Part shown: positions 1-8,848 of the stretch, piece by piece
How the letters are laid out: every line of letters starts with the position of its first letter
How positions within the stretch are numbered: the first letter of the stretch is position 1
NCBI GenBank assembly: GCA_046350595.1
Contig: JAXMAC010000002.1
Span: 36,599 to 100,598 of the forward strand
Direction of reading: 5' to 3'
Length of the DNA: 64,000 nucleotides
Origin: JAHFOW01 sp046350595
GTDB taxonomy: Bacteria > Planctomycetota > Brocadiia > Brocadiales > Brocadiaceae
Notes under the pieces: model-generated
What the model was told of the DNA's origin: nothing
Databases searched by the model: none
What the model saw: the letters and a program-made list of their open reading frames with translations, nothing else
Program-made: the position numbers and the translations under genes

Positions 1-1871
1 AATGGCAGGTAGTATGGAATGAGAACACAAAAGTGGCAAAACGGTTGTTTAACGCTGAAAGCAAGCCGTTTCCAGGAACGCCACAGGATGTTGCAAGGGG
101 ATTTTTGTCTCAGTATCACGGACTCTTTGGACTTAATCCGGGACTTGAAGATTTACGGATTATAGAAGATGAAAACACACCTTTGGGATGGAGGGAAAAA
201 TTTCAGCAATACTATCAAGATATCCCGGTAATAGACGCAGAAGTTACCGTTCATGTTTCAGATAAAAATGGTATCTTTTTAGTAGAAAACCGTTATATCC
301 CAAATTTAAAAATAGACATAAAACCGGCTGTAGAAAACGGAACCGCTCTCATAACAGCGCGGGATGCCTTAAAAATTCAGGAATACGATGTTGAAAGCGC
401 CTCATCGAAGCTTGTAATCCTGCCAAATATATCCGGCCCACAACTTGCCTGGAGGGTAATTATTTCAAAAAAAGAAAATGTCGAGAAAACCTGGTTAGTT
501 TATGTGGATGCAAAAAGAAAGGGATGGGTGCTTTATAAGAAATTATTGCAGGCATATCTTAATGGGAAGGGGAAAGTATATAAGGAAAATCCTGTTACCA
601 CCCCTTCTTTAAGTTCTGTAAGATTAAAGAATCTCTCTACAGGTACAAAACTTTTAAAAGGAAAATACGCAGCGACGTATAATGCAGAGTGTGCCAACGC
701 AGGTGAACAAGTTACCACGGCATCGTCGCCCACCAGAAATTACAGCTATAATCCAAACGATGATCGTTTGTCAGAAGTTATGGCTTATTATCATGTTAAC
801 AATGAGCATGATAAACTAAAATCACTTTTTAAATTCAAAAAGCTAGATAACCAGATCCCGCTACTTGTTAATTTACAAAATCCCTTTGACGAGTCAAAAG
901 GTTTCGACAATGCATTTTACACGAGGAGCGAACAATTTAAGAAAACTGGCTTGATTGTGTATGGTTGTGGGGAGATATTCAAAAATTTTGCCCTGGATGG
1001 CAACATTAGTCAGCATGAATATGGGCATGCCGTGTTGGACCACATTCAACCGCAATTTTTCGAGGCAATTGAAAGTAATTACCCTCGCGCTATTCATGAG
1101 CATACCGGAGATGTGATGGCTTCCTATTTTGGCGGAAATGCTATTATTGGAGAATACGCAGGTGTTTCTAAAGATGGCAAGGTGAGTTTAACGCGTAATA
1201 TGGACAATACACGAAAATATCCAGGTGATGTATATGATCCTGAGTTAAACCCACCAATGTCAGAGGAGCATTATACAGGGGAAATACTGAACGGGGTTTA
1301 CTGGGACATAAAAAGTGACTTGGGAGTGAATACTGCGTTTAAATTGTTCTTTTCGGCGCTTAACCTCCTTCCTGACGATTCCACGTTTTTTGATGTGAGG
1401 GACGCATGGGTTACTGCCGATAACCAATTGTATAAGGGAAAAAACAAAAATGCTATCAAAACGGCATTTGCAAATCGTGGCATTTCAGGGAAAGACCCCG
1501 GTAATGTAAAGGCAAAATTAACTCTTCTTGACATGACTTTTTTCAAATACGATCCCAACACGGGAAAATTGACACAGCAAACGACCTTCAAACAAGGCGA
1601 TTACATAGTAATTTTTATTAAGACAAAAGTTTCCCAATTAACGCCTGCTTACAATATTATACCGGTGTCTATCAGTTTAACTCAGGCAGACAAATTTAGC
1701 GGTCAGATTTTTTCAAATGAAGCATTAAACGGAACATACGATATAGCCTTTGCAATAATTACTACAAATTCAGCTAGTGGGACAATAAACGTACAAATAG
1801 AGGAAAGATTGGGTGGAACAACAAGCATCAAGTCAATAACCGGTTCGTTCAAAATGGCAACAAAAAAGTAA
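1..1871 (+). CDS. M4/M36-like zinc metallopeptidase, 5'-truncated by window edge
   Basis: Probable secreted zinc endopeptidase of the gluzincin (thermolysin/fungalysin) group. Counting from the GTG at 33, the zinc motif HEYGH lies at residues 328-332. A second motif, HEHTGD, at about 355 supplies the expected third ligand Glu, about 24 residues after the second zinc His as in M4 enzymes. Residues 1-110 resemble the FTP propeptide that keeps such enzymes inactive. The reading frame is open from the window edge and gives WQVVWNENTK before the GTG, which looks like more propeptide, so the true start and any signal peptide lie outside the window. The C-terminal 110 residues after the catalytic part look like a beta-rich accessory domain. 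No Shine-Dalgarno precedes the GTG. The neighbouring mnmA is convergent and 30 bp away, so this is the 3' end of its transcript. Family assignment is good; the substrate is unknown. Confidence 0.8.
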   Translation, partial: WQVVWNENTKVAKRLFNAESKPFPGTPQDVARGFLSQYHGLFGLNPGLEDLRIIEDENTPLGWREKFQQYYQDIPVIDAEVTVHVSDKNGIFLVENRYIPNLKIDIKPAVENGTALITARDALKIQEYDVESASSKLVILPNISGPQLAWRVIISKKENVEKTWLVYVDAKRKGWVLYKKLLQAYLNGKGKVYKENPVTTPSLSSVRLKNLSTGTKLLKGKYAATYNAECANAGEQVTTASSPTRNYSYNPNDDRLSEVMAYYHVNNEHDKLKSLFKFKKLDNQIPLLVNLQNPFDESKGFDNAFYTRSEQFKKTGLIVYGCGEIFKNFALDGNISQHEYGHAVLDHIQPQFFEAIESNYPRAIHEHTGDVMASYFGGNAIIGEYAGVSKDGKVSLTRNMDNTRKYPGDVYDPELNPPMSEEHYTGEILNGVYWDIKSDLGVNTAFKLFFSALNLLPDDSTFFDVRDAWVTADNQLYKGKNKNAIKTAFANRGISGKDPGNVKAKLTLLDMTFFKYDPNTGKLTQQTTFKQGDYIVIFIKTKVSQLTPAYNIIPVSISLTQADKFSGQIFSNEALNGTYDIAFAIITTNSASGTINVQIEERLGGTTSIKSITGSFKMATKK

Positions 1872-1901
1872 ACCATTGAGAAAACAAGGAATTGTTAGCG
1901 G

Positions 1902-2987
1902 CTATATTGCGTTAGGGATTTTTCTCTCAATCCATCCCCCGCCCACAACGATATCATCATGATAAAAGACGACTGCCTGTCCTGGCGTGATAGCCCGCTG
2001 CGGAGTTTCAAAGACTACACGTACTTTATCCTGACCGTGAGGATATACCGTAGCCGGGGATGGAGTATGACTGTAACGAATTTTTGCCTGTACCCATAGG
2101 GGGGCGCGTAGCTTATCTATCGAAATCCAATTCACGGCAGACGCAACCAATTCACCCTGTATGAGTTCATCATCAGTACCAATAACAACGGTATTATCCT
2201 GCGGATTTATATCCACCACATATCGGGGGGCGCCAAGCGCAATGCCCAGCCCCTTTCGCTGTCCGATGGTAAAGAATGGCGTTCCGGGATGCTTCCCCAG
2301 AATGTTTCCCCGTGTATCCTTTACAAGGCCGGGCGTAATGCGGCTTCCGTATCTTTCATACAAAAGGGTGTGATAGTTATTGTCCAAAACAAAACAGATA
2401 TCCTGACTTTCAGGCTTGTCCTTGGTTTTTAAGTTCATATCTTTTGCAACTCGACGTACGTAGTCCTTTGTTACAGGGCCTAACGGAAAGATGGTTCGTG
2501 AAAGTTGTTCCTGATTCAAAGAAAATAACACGTACGATTGATCTTTCCTCGCATCCACACCCTTTTTAAGGAGATACTGCCCTTCTGACTTTTCTACCTG
2601 AGCGTAATGCCCCGTGGCAATAAAATCGGCATTAATCATCCTTGCAAAATCAAGTAACTTCCCGAATTTTAAATCCTGATTGCACAGAATGCATGGGTTG
2701 GGTGTTCTGCCATTCAGGTACTCTGTACAAAAGGTATCGATAATGCGATCAAAGGCATCCCTGAAGTTTAAGACATGGAACTGAATACCGAGTTGGTTTG
2801 CAACGGTGCGGGCGTCATTTGCATCTTCCAGGCTGCAACAAATCTTTGTCCTTGTAATGGTATCTATTTTATCAAGACCAAGGCGCATGAACAGGCCGAC
2901 GACCTCATAGCCCTGCTCTACCAGAAAATGGGCAGCAACGCTGCTATCAACCCCGCCACTCATGGCGACAACAACTTTAGTTTTCAT
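1902..2987 (-). CDS. mnmA: tRNA-specific 2-thiouridylase MnmA
   Basis: ATP-dependent enzyme that puts sulfur on U34 of tRNA-Lys, -Glu and -Gln wobble positions, acting in the cytoplasm with a sulfur-relay donor. The PP-loop SGGVDSS sits at residues 10-16. The two catalytic cysteines are in NPCILCN (about residue 97) and SQDICF (about 195), and the family motifs GHYAQ and TIGQRKGLG are also present. At 361 residues the protein is full length. It is followed by the M50 protease gene on the same strand, upstream by about 860 bp of coding sequence and a 47-bp gap, so the two may be co-transcribed with the protease first. The ATG at 2987 has no clear Shine-Dalgarno, as with many genes here. Confident by motif and length. 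Confidence 0.96.
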   Translation of the reverse strand: MKTKVVVAMSGGVDSSVAAHFLVEQGYEVVGLFMRLGLDKIDTITRTKICCSLEDANDARTVANQLGIQFHVLNFRDAFDRIIDTFCTEYLNGRTPNPCILCNQDLKFGKLLDFARMINADFIATGHYAQVEKSEGQYLLKKGVDARKDQSYVLFSLNQEQLSRTIFPLGPVTKDYVRRVAKDMNLKTKDKPESQDICFVLDNNYHTLLYERYGSRITPGLVKDTRGNILGKHPGTPFFTIGQRKGLGIALGAPRYVVDINPQDNTVVIGTDDELIQGELVASAVNWISIDKLRAPLWVQAKIRYSHTPSPATVYPHGQDKVRVVFETPQRAITPGQAVVFYHDDIVVGGGWIERKIPNAI

Positions 2988-3034
2988 ATTTTCGGGAAAC
3001 CGCAGATTTCACAGATTACACAGATAAATGGTCT

Positions 3035-3844
3035 TTAGAATTTGAGAGGCACAGGGGTAAAGGACGCTAAGAATAAGATAAATAAAATAACACCGAGTAT
3101 TTTACGATTGAGGTCAAGCGAGGTAAATTCGTCGACAGGGGCTGGATGCCGGAATCCAAAGAAGAGCAGCAATACGGCGAAGACCGTCCAGCCTGGATAC
3201 AGGAGGATTGCAATTACAAAAAAGATGAAAATGCCCAACCGGAAAACAATCTTACTCTTTCTGCCCAACAAGGCATACATGATATGTCCGCCATCGAGCT
3301 GGCCGATAGGCAGGAGATTGAGCGCCGTAACGAATAACCCCGCCCATCCGGCAAAGGCAATGGGATGGAGGTAGACATCCATCCCTTCAGGTAATTTTCC
3401 AATCACCAGGTGGGAAATAAACGAGAATAAGAACGGTTCCCCAAGACCCAGGTATTCTGACGTATCGCCCGGAATTGGCCGGATATCTGATAAATAGAGT
3501 CCGACAACAATAGCGGGGACGGCGAAAAATAGTCCCATAAGCGGACCCGCGGCGCCAATGTCAAATAACGCCCTTTTATTCGGCATCGTCCCCTTCATCT
3601 TAATAACCGCTCCGAATGTGCCAAATGGCGGGAGGGGAAGGGGGAGAAAATAGGGCATGGTTGCCGGGACATTATATTTGCGGCACATGAAAAAATGCCC
3701 CAATTCATGGGAAAGCAGGATCGTCATAATGGTAATCGAATATGCCAAACCATTCACGTAGTACGTTGTTAAGAAAGTAGCGATAAATAATAAGACATGA
3801 ATCCGCGCCTTATTAAAAAAGTTAGAAGCGTTCAATTCTTCCAT
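3035..3844 (-). CDS. Site-2 protease family (M50) membrane metalloprotease
   Basis: Polytopic membrane zinc protease of the M50/S2P group, which cleaves substrates inside the membrane. HELGH (first zinc motif) lies within an N-terminal hydrophobic segment, and the second motif NLLPIGQLDGGH, which brings the Asp ligand, is near the C-terminus. Several strongly hydrophobic stretches fill the rest. There is no PDZ domain, so this is the short FtsH-independent type and not an RseP-like enzyme. I chose the ATG at 3844 (269 aa). A longer reading from a TTG at 3901 adds 19 residues but has no Shine-Dalgarno and is a less likely start. The physiological substrate cannot be told from sequence. The gene runs into mnmA on the same strand. 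Confidence 0.88.
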   Translation of the reverse strand: MEELNASNFFNKARIHVLLFIATFLTTYYVNGLAYSITIMTILLSHELGHFFMCRKYNVPATMPYFLPLPLPPFGTFGAVIKMKGTMPNKRALFDIGAAGPLMGLFFAVPAIVVGLYLSDIRPIPGDTSEYLGLGEPFLFSFISHLVIGKLPEGMDVYLHPIAFAGWAGLFVTALNLLPIGQLDGGHIMYALLGRKSKIVFRLGIFIFFVIAILLYPGWTVFAVLLLFFGFRHPAPVDEFTSLDLNRKILGVILFILFLASFTPVPLKF

Positions 3845-4126
3845 AATTATGATGTGTTTTACCGTATATCTCAAAAATAAAATACATGAAATCCTCTGCA
3901 ATCAGACTCATATCTGCCAGCATTCCGGCATTTACGGTTTGTTAAAATAGTATCAGAAAAGGATATTAAATTCAATGGTATTAAAACGAAGAAGTTATTG
4001 CTTATTGGAATAAAGCGCGTTATCATTTATCGTTTATTTTCTTAAGGAAATTCGAACTCACAGAGGTGGCATGGGCAAACTCCGTTTGTCCGTGCTTCAT
4101 TTAATCACAGGAGAAAAAATTACGTT

Positions 4127-5215
4127 ATGGCTTTAAATTGCGGTATTGTTGGATTACCAAACGTTGGAAAGTCAACGATCTTTAATGCGTTAACATCGGC
4201 AAAAGCAGCATCGGCAAACTATCCCTTCTGCACCATTGACCCCAATATAGGTATAGTCGCCGTGCCAGACCAGCGGCTGGATAAAATAGCAGAAATAATC
4301 TCCACTGAAAAAATCATTCCCACGACCGTTGAATTTGTGGATATCGCAGGCCTTGTTAAGGGAGCCAGTCAGGGAGAAGGATTAGGGAACCAATTTCTTG
4401 GACATATCAAAAGTGTTAACGCCGTACTCCATGTAGTCCGCTGTTTTGATAAGAGTGACATTATCCATGTGGAGGGCGGAGTACACCCGATCAGGGATAT
4501 TGAGATTATCAATACCGAATTAGCCCTTGCAGACCTGGATACGGTAGAAAAGCGATTGGTTAAAAGCGAAAAATTACTGAAGACGGGAGATAAAAACACC
4601 CTGGCCGCGGTAGCTGTATTAAAAAAGGTCAGGGAAGGATTAAACAACGGTAAACCACTGAGACTATTGCCACTGACGGATGAAGAGAGAAAACACACGG
4701 AAGACCTGCATTTATTGACGTCAAAACCTGTTTTATATGTTATGAACGTCTTTGATTTTGAAATGGACAAAAAATATATAGACCTCGTTACTGAATATGC
4801 AAAGAAAGAAAATTCAAAATGCGTGGTCATTTCAGGGGATATTGAATCTGAAATTGCCCAGATGGAACCGGCCGAGAGAAAAACCTATTATCAGGACATG
4901 GGGATAGAAGTGTCGGGTCTGGAGCGTTTGATTCGTGAAACATATAGTTTACTGGGGCTGATTACCTATTTCACGGCCGGCCCTAAAGAAGTAAGGGCGT
5001 GGACGATTAAACAAGGCACGAAAGCCCCACAAGCCGCAGGGGTCATTCACACCGATTTTGAACGTGGTTTCATCTGCGCAGAAACCTATCACTATAACGA
5101 CCTCGTCACCTTTGGTTCAGAGCAAAAGGTAAAGGAAAAGGGACTTTTGAGACTGGAGGGAAAAGAGTACGTTGTAAAAGATGGAGATATCCTTCATTTC
5201 AGATTTAATGTATAA
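4127..5215 (+). CDS. ychF: Redox-regulated ATPase YchF (OLA1 family)
   Basis: Universally conserved Obg-like P-loop ATPase that binds ribosomes and is linked to stress and translation control. The P-loop is GLPNVGKS at residues 8-15, G3 is DIAGLVKG near 70, and the G4 position carries NVFD instead of NKxD. That last feature is typical of YchF and explains its preference for ATP over GTP. The C-terminal TGS domain fills roughly residues 278-361. Length (362 aa) matches the family. It stands alone on the plus strand, with a 280-bp gap upstream to the divergent M50 gene. A 7-bp-stem hairpin follows the stop codon. Confidence 0.96.
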   Translation: MALNCGIVGLPNVGKSTIFNALTSAKAASANYPFCTIDPNIGIVAVPDQRLDKIAEIISTEKIIPTTVEFVDIAGLVKGASQGEGLGNQFLGHIKSVNAVLHVVRCFDKSDIIHVEGGVHPIRDIEIINTELALADLDTVEKRLVKSEKLLKTGDKNTLAAVAVLKKVREGLNNGKPLRLLPLTDEERKHTEDLHLLTSKPVLYVMNVFDFEMDKKYIDLVTEYAKKENSKCVVISGDIESEIAQMEPAERKTYYQDMGIEVSGLERLIRETYSLLGLITYFTAGPKEVRAWTIKQGTKAPQAAGVIHTDFERGFICAETYHYNDLVTFGSEQKVKEKGLLRLEGKEYVVKDGDILHFRFNV

Positions 5216-5229
5216 AAATTCCATAACAC

Positions 5230-5252
5230 TATAACAGTATTACAGTTATAGA
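5230..5252. terminator. Weak hairpin between convergent ychF and the AlpA-like gene
   Basis: The arms CTATAAC and GTTATAG form a 7-bp stem. On the minus strand it is followed by a short T-rich run, so it may end transcription of the AlpA-like gene. It overlaps that gene's stop codon. The stem is AT-rich and weak. Confidence 0.3.
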
Positions 5253-5401
5253 AATTGTCCTTTGGTTGAATCGTACGCTAATCGTACCTTACGGAACGTC
5301 AAGTTATATATTGTTGATACAGGCACGTTTAAATATTCCGCAACGTCTTTTACCCGCATATATCCGCTTTCATTGATTTTTAATATTTTAGAATCGTTCA
5401 T
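5246..5401 (-). CDS. AlpA/excisionase-type small HTH protein (51 aa)
   Basis: A 51-residue protein whose centre reads MRVKDVAEYLNVPVSTIYNL, the winged-helix/HTH_17 pattern of excisionases and AlpA regulators that bend DNA and control excision of integrated elements. The start at 5401 is set by a good Shine-Dalgarno (AAGAGGA) about 10 nt upstream. The protein is shorter than most AlpA proteins (about 65-70 aa), since the C-terminal wing ends early. It follows the TubC_N-like and AAA_25 genes on the same strand, 34 nt downstream of the former, so it belongs to the same remnant of an integrative element. No integrase is visible nearby. The function as excisionase is inferred from the HTH pattern and the company it keeps. 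Confidence 0.65.
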   Translation of the reverse strand: MNDSKILKINESGYMRVKDVAEYLNVPVSTIYNLTFRKVRLAYDSTKGQFL

Positions 5402-5434
5402 ATTCGTTTTATCCTCTTACCTTGCCTGAAAAAG

Positions 5435-5827
5435 TTAATTATCCTGATACGGAAACCTATACTTCTTTTTTATTTCTTCACTTGCCCCTAATTCATTAAG
5501 AATATTTTCAATACTCATCCCGCCCGCCCACCATCGATATTTCGGTTCGCAATAGCATGGCGTTACCAGAGTTCCCCGATTGGAAATATAGGGTTTTCCC
5601 TGTGACTGTATATTTTCCTGTGGTTTTACCTGTGTTTCTGTTCTTAAATACTCTATTAATTCCTTTTTGCGCTCCTTGAAGCATTTAAGAATTTGAACGG
5701 CTTCTACGGGTATTTGCTTTCCTTTGATATATTTAAATATTATGTTCTCGCCAGCCAAACAATACTGATAACCAAGCTCCTGGATTTGGTTAAGAAGGTT
5801 TTTAATGCTCGGCGTTACATTGGTCAT
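5435..5827 (-). CDS. TubC_N-like small protein of an integrative element
   Basis: A 130-residue protein. Residues 1-60 show the pattern of the small TubC N-terminal-docking fold that recurs beside primase/helicase genes of plasmids and integrated elements: a leucine-rich helix LLNQIQELGYQY, a short strand, then ILKCFKERKKELIEYL. The second half is polar, with a Trp-rich patch (KYRWWAGG). Its start overlaps the stop of the upstream AAA_25 ATPase remnant by 4 nt, which indicates translational coupling and a shared origin. The small AlpA-like gene follows. The biochemical role is unknown, and the fold call comes only from pattern, so it is tentative. Confidence 0.5.
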   Translation of the reverse strand: MTNVTPSIKNLLNQIQELGYQYCLAGENIIFKYIKGKQIPVEAVQILKCFKERKKELIEYLRTETQVKPQENIQSQGKPYISNRGTLVTPCYCEPKYRWWAGGMSIENILNELGASEEIKKKYRFPYQDN

Positions 5828-6540
5828 ATCTTTATTTCCTCCTTCAAAAACTCATCAATATTTTCCCCAGATTCCAGTTTGTTAGTTTCACACCCATATA
5901 CCCCCTGAGAAACTGCGAAACTGGCTTCTTGCCTCACAGAATCAAGGGATTCAGCTTGATGGCCACCCCGTAAAACTGGATTAGAGACTGAGCTATTTTG
6001 AACTGGTTCGACATAATGCAAGGCCTCATTATGCCCCCTTGATTTTTTACCAAAAGCCTTATTTTTTAATATTTTGCGTAGCCGACTTTCCCCAAGTATG
6101 AAATCGTTACTTTTCAAACTTTCCCATATTTCCTTTAAAGTCATTTCATGGCCTTTTAATACCCCGATTACAGCATTGAGGATTTCTGAATCTTTTATTG
6201 ATTCAACAGCGTCCTTGCCAACCCCTAAGCATTCAAATAAAAGATTATCAGAATTGAGTTTCAAAACTACAGGTTCAAAAGTATTACCTCTTGTTTTACC
6301 AGGCGATAGTAGAAGCGTTCTGTCTTTTCTTGCTTCAAGGTGTAATTGGTAATCAACGGCAGCGATAATATCGGTCTCACCTCGTGATTTATTTACGTTG
6401 CTTCCATCCTTGTTTTTGGCGACATGATGAAGAAAGATAACTGTCGTGTTCGTTCTCCCGACTATTGTTTTAAGCTATCCCATTATTTTTGACATTTCCG
6501 AAGGTTCCGTCTGCCTGTTGAGTGTAGTAGAGCCTTGTAT
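5824..6540 (-). pseudogene. AAA_25/RepA-type ATPase, broken and missing its N-terminus
   Basis: This is the C-terminal part of a RecA-fold ATPase of the AAA_25 (RepA-like helicase/primase partner) group used for replication by plasmids and integrated elements. Visible parts are TVIFLHHVAKNKDG (Walker B strand and sensor His), KSRGETDIIAAVDY (the typical RG-S/D motif) and a C-terminal winged-helix-like tail. The frame is open from the stop at 5824 up to a TAG at 6475-6477. Beyond the TAG, protein-like sequence in the same frame continues to about 6540 (EPSEMSKIMG before the stop). No Walker A is present and only a TTG at 6264 could start translation, so the gene is dead or makes a fragment. 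The upstream end is replaced by an unrelated coding fragment on the other strand. Confidence 0.7.
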
Positions 6541-7408
6541 TGCACCGAAGGTCAAGGGGAACAAGGCCAGCAAGAAGCTTGAGTTGGTGATGGAGCCCCG
6601 CAAGTGTGTCTTTGTGTATCATTATTTTAACGATCCGGAGTTTGGTTTTGGACATGTCCGGATTCAGAGTTGGGTACCATTCAATGTTTTCAATTGTCTC
6701 AATGGTTGTCATTGGCTGGAGCGGCAACTTCAGAAGCAAGGTATTGGATATGTGAAGGACGGCAACTGTTTTGTGCGTATAGATGATATTGAGGCAGCGC
6801 AGGAACAATTCAATGAGCAGTTGAAGACAGACTGGTCGAAGCTGCTGAACGGGTTAGCGTTGGGCAGTTGCCCTGCGTTGTCGCAGGTGCTTAGTCCGTT
6901 GGAACCGGAGTATTACTGATCGGCAGATGAGACGGAGTGGGCGACGGACATCATGTTTAAATCGGTTGAGGCCGTGGAGGGATTGTATGCGTCGTTGGTG
7001 CATCATGCGATGCGGGTGAGCGACAGTGCCTCGGTGATGAGGTATTTGGGGAGGCGTAACCTTGTAAGCAGTGCCCCTCATGAGGTTATCAGCGACTATC
7101 GAAGACGCTATGAAGGGATACGGGTCAGGCACAGTGTGAATTATAATTCTGTGAAGATGTATAACAAGAGCGGGAGTCTTTTGCGGAAGTGGCTTTACGG
7201 GGAATCCGAACAGGCCGAGAAGGATCAGCAAAAGAAGTATTCCGGCCGTGTGACCCGACGGATAAAACTGTTGCGGGTACACGGCCTAATCCGCAAAGCT
7301 CCTCGGACCAACCGCTATGTTCTGACGGAGAAAGGCCAGAAGTTCTCTTGTTCGCTGATGACTGCTTCAGCCCTTGATATTAAAGCGCTTACGGAAATGG
7401 CGGCATGA
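6541..7408 (+). pseudogene. Broken member of an unnamed winged-helix-tailed family
   Basis: Two stretches of one reading frame, split by a TGA at about 6917-6919. On both sides of it the sequence is protein-like (EPEYY, stop, SADETEWATDIMF), and a Trp at the stop would restore the frame. The first half has YHYFNDPEFGFGHVRIQ and a CLNG-containing motif. The second half begins with MRYLGRR and KMYNKSGS and ends in a winged-helix-like tail with LLRVHGLIRK and NRYVLTEKGQKF. The join between GSLLR and the tail looks like an internal deletion. I recognise the style of a large family of unknown function that occurs in scattered, probably mobile copies, but cannot name it. The 5' boundary against the AAA_25 remnant is uncertain by about 100 bp. 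Confidence 0.5.
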
Positions 7409-7647
7409 AAAACACGCAAAAAAAACAAGAAGTTGATGGATTGTAGTACAGAGGGAAGAATGTTATGGGTGTTTCTCATAAAAAAAGGGCTGGAAATGTG
7501 TTATCAACAACAGAATGCATGAGATGTTTTGAAGACTGATTGGTATTTGCAGCAAAGAAAATATTCTCAGTATTCTCCGTGACCCCTGTGGCTGCTCGTT
7601 TTCCGTGGCTTTTATTTTTTCTGCGTTTTCTCAGGATTAACGTGACT

Positions 7648-7874
7648 TATAGTATTACTCTGTAAAAACTTCTTTTTTTGTAAGTTTTTCACAGTCCAAG
7701 GACTTCTTATCAGGAGGTGAAGTTTGTTTATGAGGGAAAGATTGCTTCGCTCCGCTCGCAATGACAACGTGCTGTGTGCCATCAAAGAGCATAGTAAGTG
7801 TCATTGCGAGGGTCTTTTTCCGAAGCAATCGCCCCCTTTTCATAAAGAAGAATTGGTTGCGGTGTAACTACGCT
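7648..7874 (+). repeat. Dispersed element copy A (about 227 bp, full length)
   Basis: The copy starts with TATAGTATTACTCTGTAAAA, followed by a hairpin with arms AAAAACTT and AAGTTTTT. Next comes an AGGAGGTGAAGTTTG block, then an imperfect inverted repeat with arms GATTGCTTCG...GCAATGAC and GTCATTGCGAG...CGAAGCAATC. It ends in GGTTGCGGTGTAACTACGCT. Near-identical full copies are at 11715-11941 (inverted) and 39295-39510, with partial copies elsewhere. It has no coding capacity and is MITE/REP-like. The rest of the gap (7409-7647 and 7875-8019) shows no gene. Confidence 0.9.
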
Positions 7875-8019
7875 AGGAGATTATTCTCCCCATTTATCTA
7901 AGGTCTTTAATTTGGTTGCGGATATGATGGTAAACTTATACCTAAATACCGCAATCAAGACACAGCCTGATTGCAGTATCCAGGTATATTATTATAAATA
8001 ATCAGGAGTTTGTCCTTGA

Positions 8020-8607
8020 TTACTTTGGATTAATTACCAGTGTGTTCGTGTATACGTAATCTCCGGTACTCTTGCCATCCTTATTAGCATCAACTCCGGC
8101 TGCATACAGAGTTACTGGAACTTTCGGAGTGCCAATAGGGGCCGCCCATTTTACAATCCAAAATGTATTTTTGCTGCCTTTTAACGTCTGTTCTATATAC
8201 GCCCCTGTATCCTTTGCTGGCAGCCCTGAAATAACCCGTGTTGAATTACCTACTTTCTTAAATGTCCCAACTTTATTACCATTGGAGTCAACCGCCGTCA
8301 TCTCAAATCCGTGCAAGTGTGAAATTGCAGAATTATTAAAGGCAACTTTTAGTTTAACGGTCTTACCGGGTGTATAAAAGGCTTTGCCCTTGAGTGGTGC
8401 AATTGAAAATAGTGCAGTCCCCGAATTAGTAGAGAAGGAATTGTGACAACCCCCCGCATTACATGTACCTTCCCCTGGTGCACCAGTCACATACGGTGGA
8501 GGATTGTTAGAGAATGCATAGAGGGGAGCCACAAACAAGCTGCCCGTACCAACAATGCCCAGTATGGACAATGCAAAACAAAACACAGATTTTTTTACCA
8601 CTTTCAT
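8020..8607 (-). CDS. Exported Reelin/choice-of-anchor-V-like protein with one CX4CH haem-type motif
   Basis: A 195-residue protein with an N-terminal signal peptide (residues 1 to about 31, basic then hydrophobic, ending near PLYAFS). The mature N-terminus reads PPYVTGAPGEGTCNAGGCH, with Cys-X4-Cys-His in place of the usual CXXCH. CX4CH is a known covalent haem c attachment variant in some multihaem cytochromes. The rest is a beta-sandwich of the kind called choice-of-anchor V or Reelin-like, with an HLHGFEM segment whose histidines could ligate metal. It is probably periplasmic or in the anammoxosome lumen (inferred). The gene stands alone, with about 340 bp of upstream DNA that holds a 44-bp perfect palindrome and tRNA-Ile. 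A second CX4CH protein is encoded at 28732-29811. Haem binding is inferred from the motif only. Confidence 0.7.
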   Translation of the reverse strand: MKVVKKSVFCFALSILGIVGTGSLFVAPLYAFSNNPPPYVTGAPGEGTCNAGGCHNSFSTNSGTALFSIAPLKGKAFYTPGKTVKLKVAFNNSAISHLHGFEMTAVDSNGNKVGTFKKVGNSTRVISGLPAKDTGAYIEQTLKGSKNTFWIVKWAAPIGTPKVPVTLYAAGVDANKDGKSTGDYVYTNTLVINPK

Positions 8608-8804
8608 AACTATCTACTCCTTGTTAATAATTATTTCTTAATTAAATGCTTGTTTTAATAACCCAGGTTACGAGATACTAATGGAGCAACAAGAATGCCA
8701 GGTTTGTGTTGTGTGGGTAGACAGTGTGGTAAGTATTTACCTTGGAGTAGATTAGAAATGAAGAAAATATTTATGGGGAAAATATTCTTTGTAAACCAAG
8801 CCGG

Positions 8805-8848
8805 AAACCTGTAGATATTACAAAATATTTTGTAATATCTACAGGTTT
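8805..8848. repeat. 44-bp perfect palindrome
   Basis: The arms AAACCTGTAGATATTACAAA and beyond are perfectly self-complementary over 22+22 bp with no loop. It lies about 100 nt downstream of the tRNA-Ile 3' end and 200 nt upstream of the 8020-8607 gene start, both on the minus strand. It could be a tRNA terminator, an operator or a cruciform site. Confidence 0.85.

Noticed and set aside
3845..3901. Longer N-terminus of the M50 protein from a TTG at 3901
   Set aside because: It has no ribosome site and the ATG at 3844 gives the normal family length.
7655..7843. Minus-strand frame of 62 codons in repeat copy A, and similar frames at 11613-11864 and 63736-63978
   Set aside because: They are translations of the dispersed element and its inverted arms and have no ribosome site or protein-like makeup.
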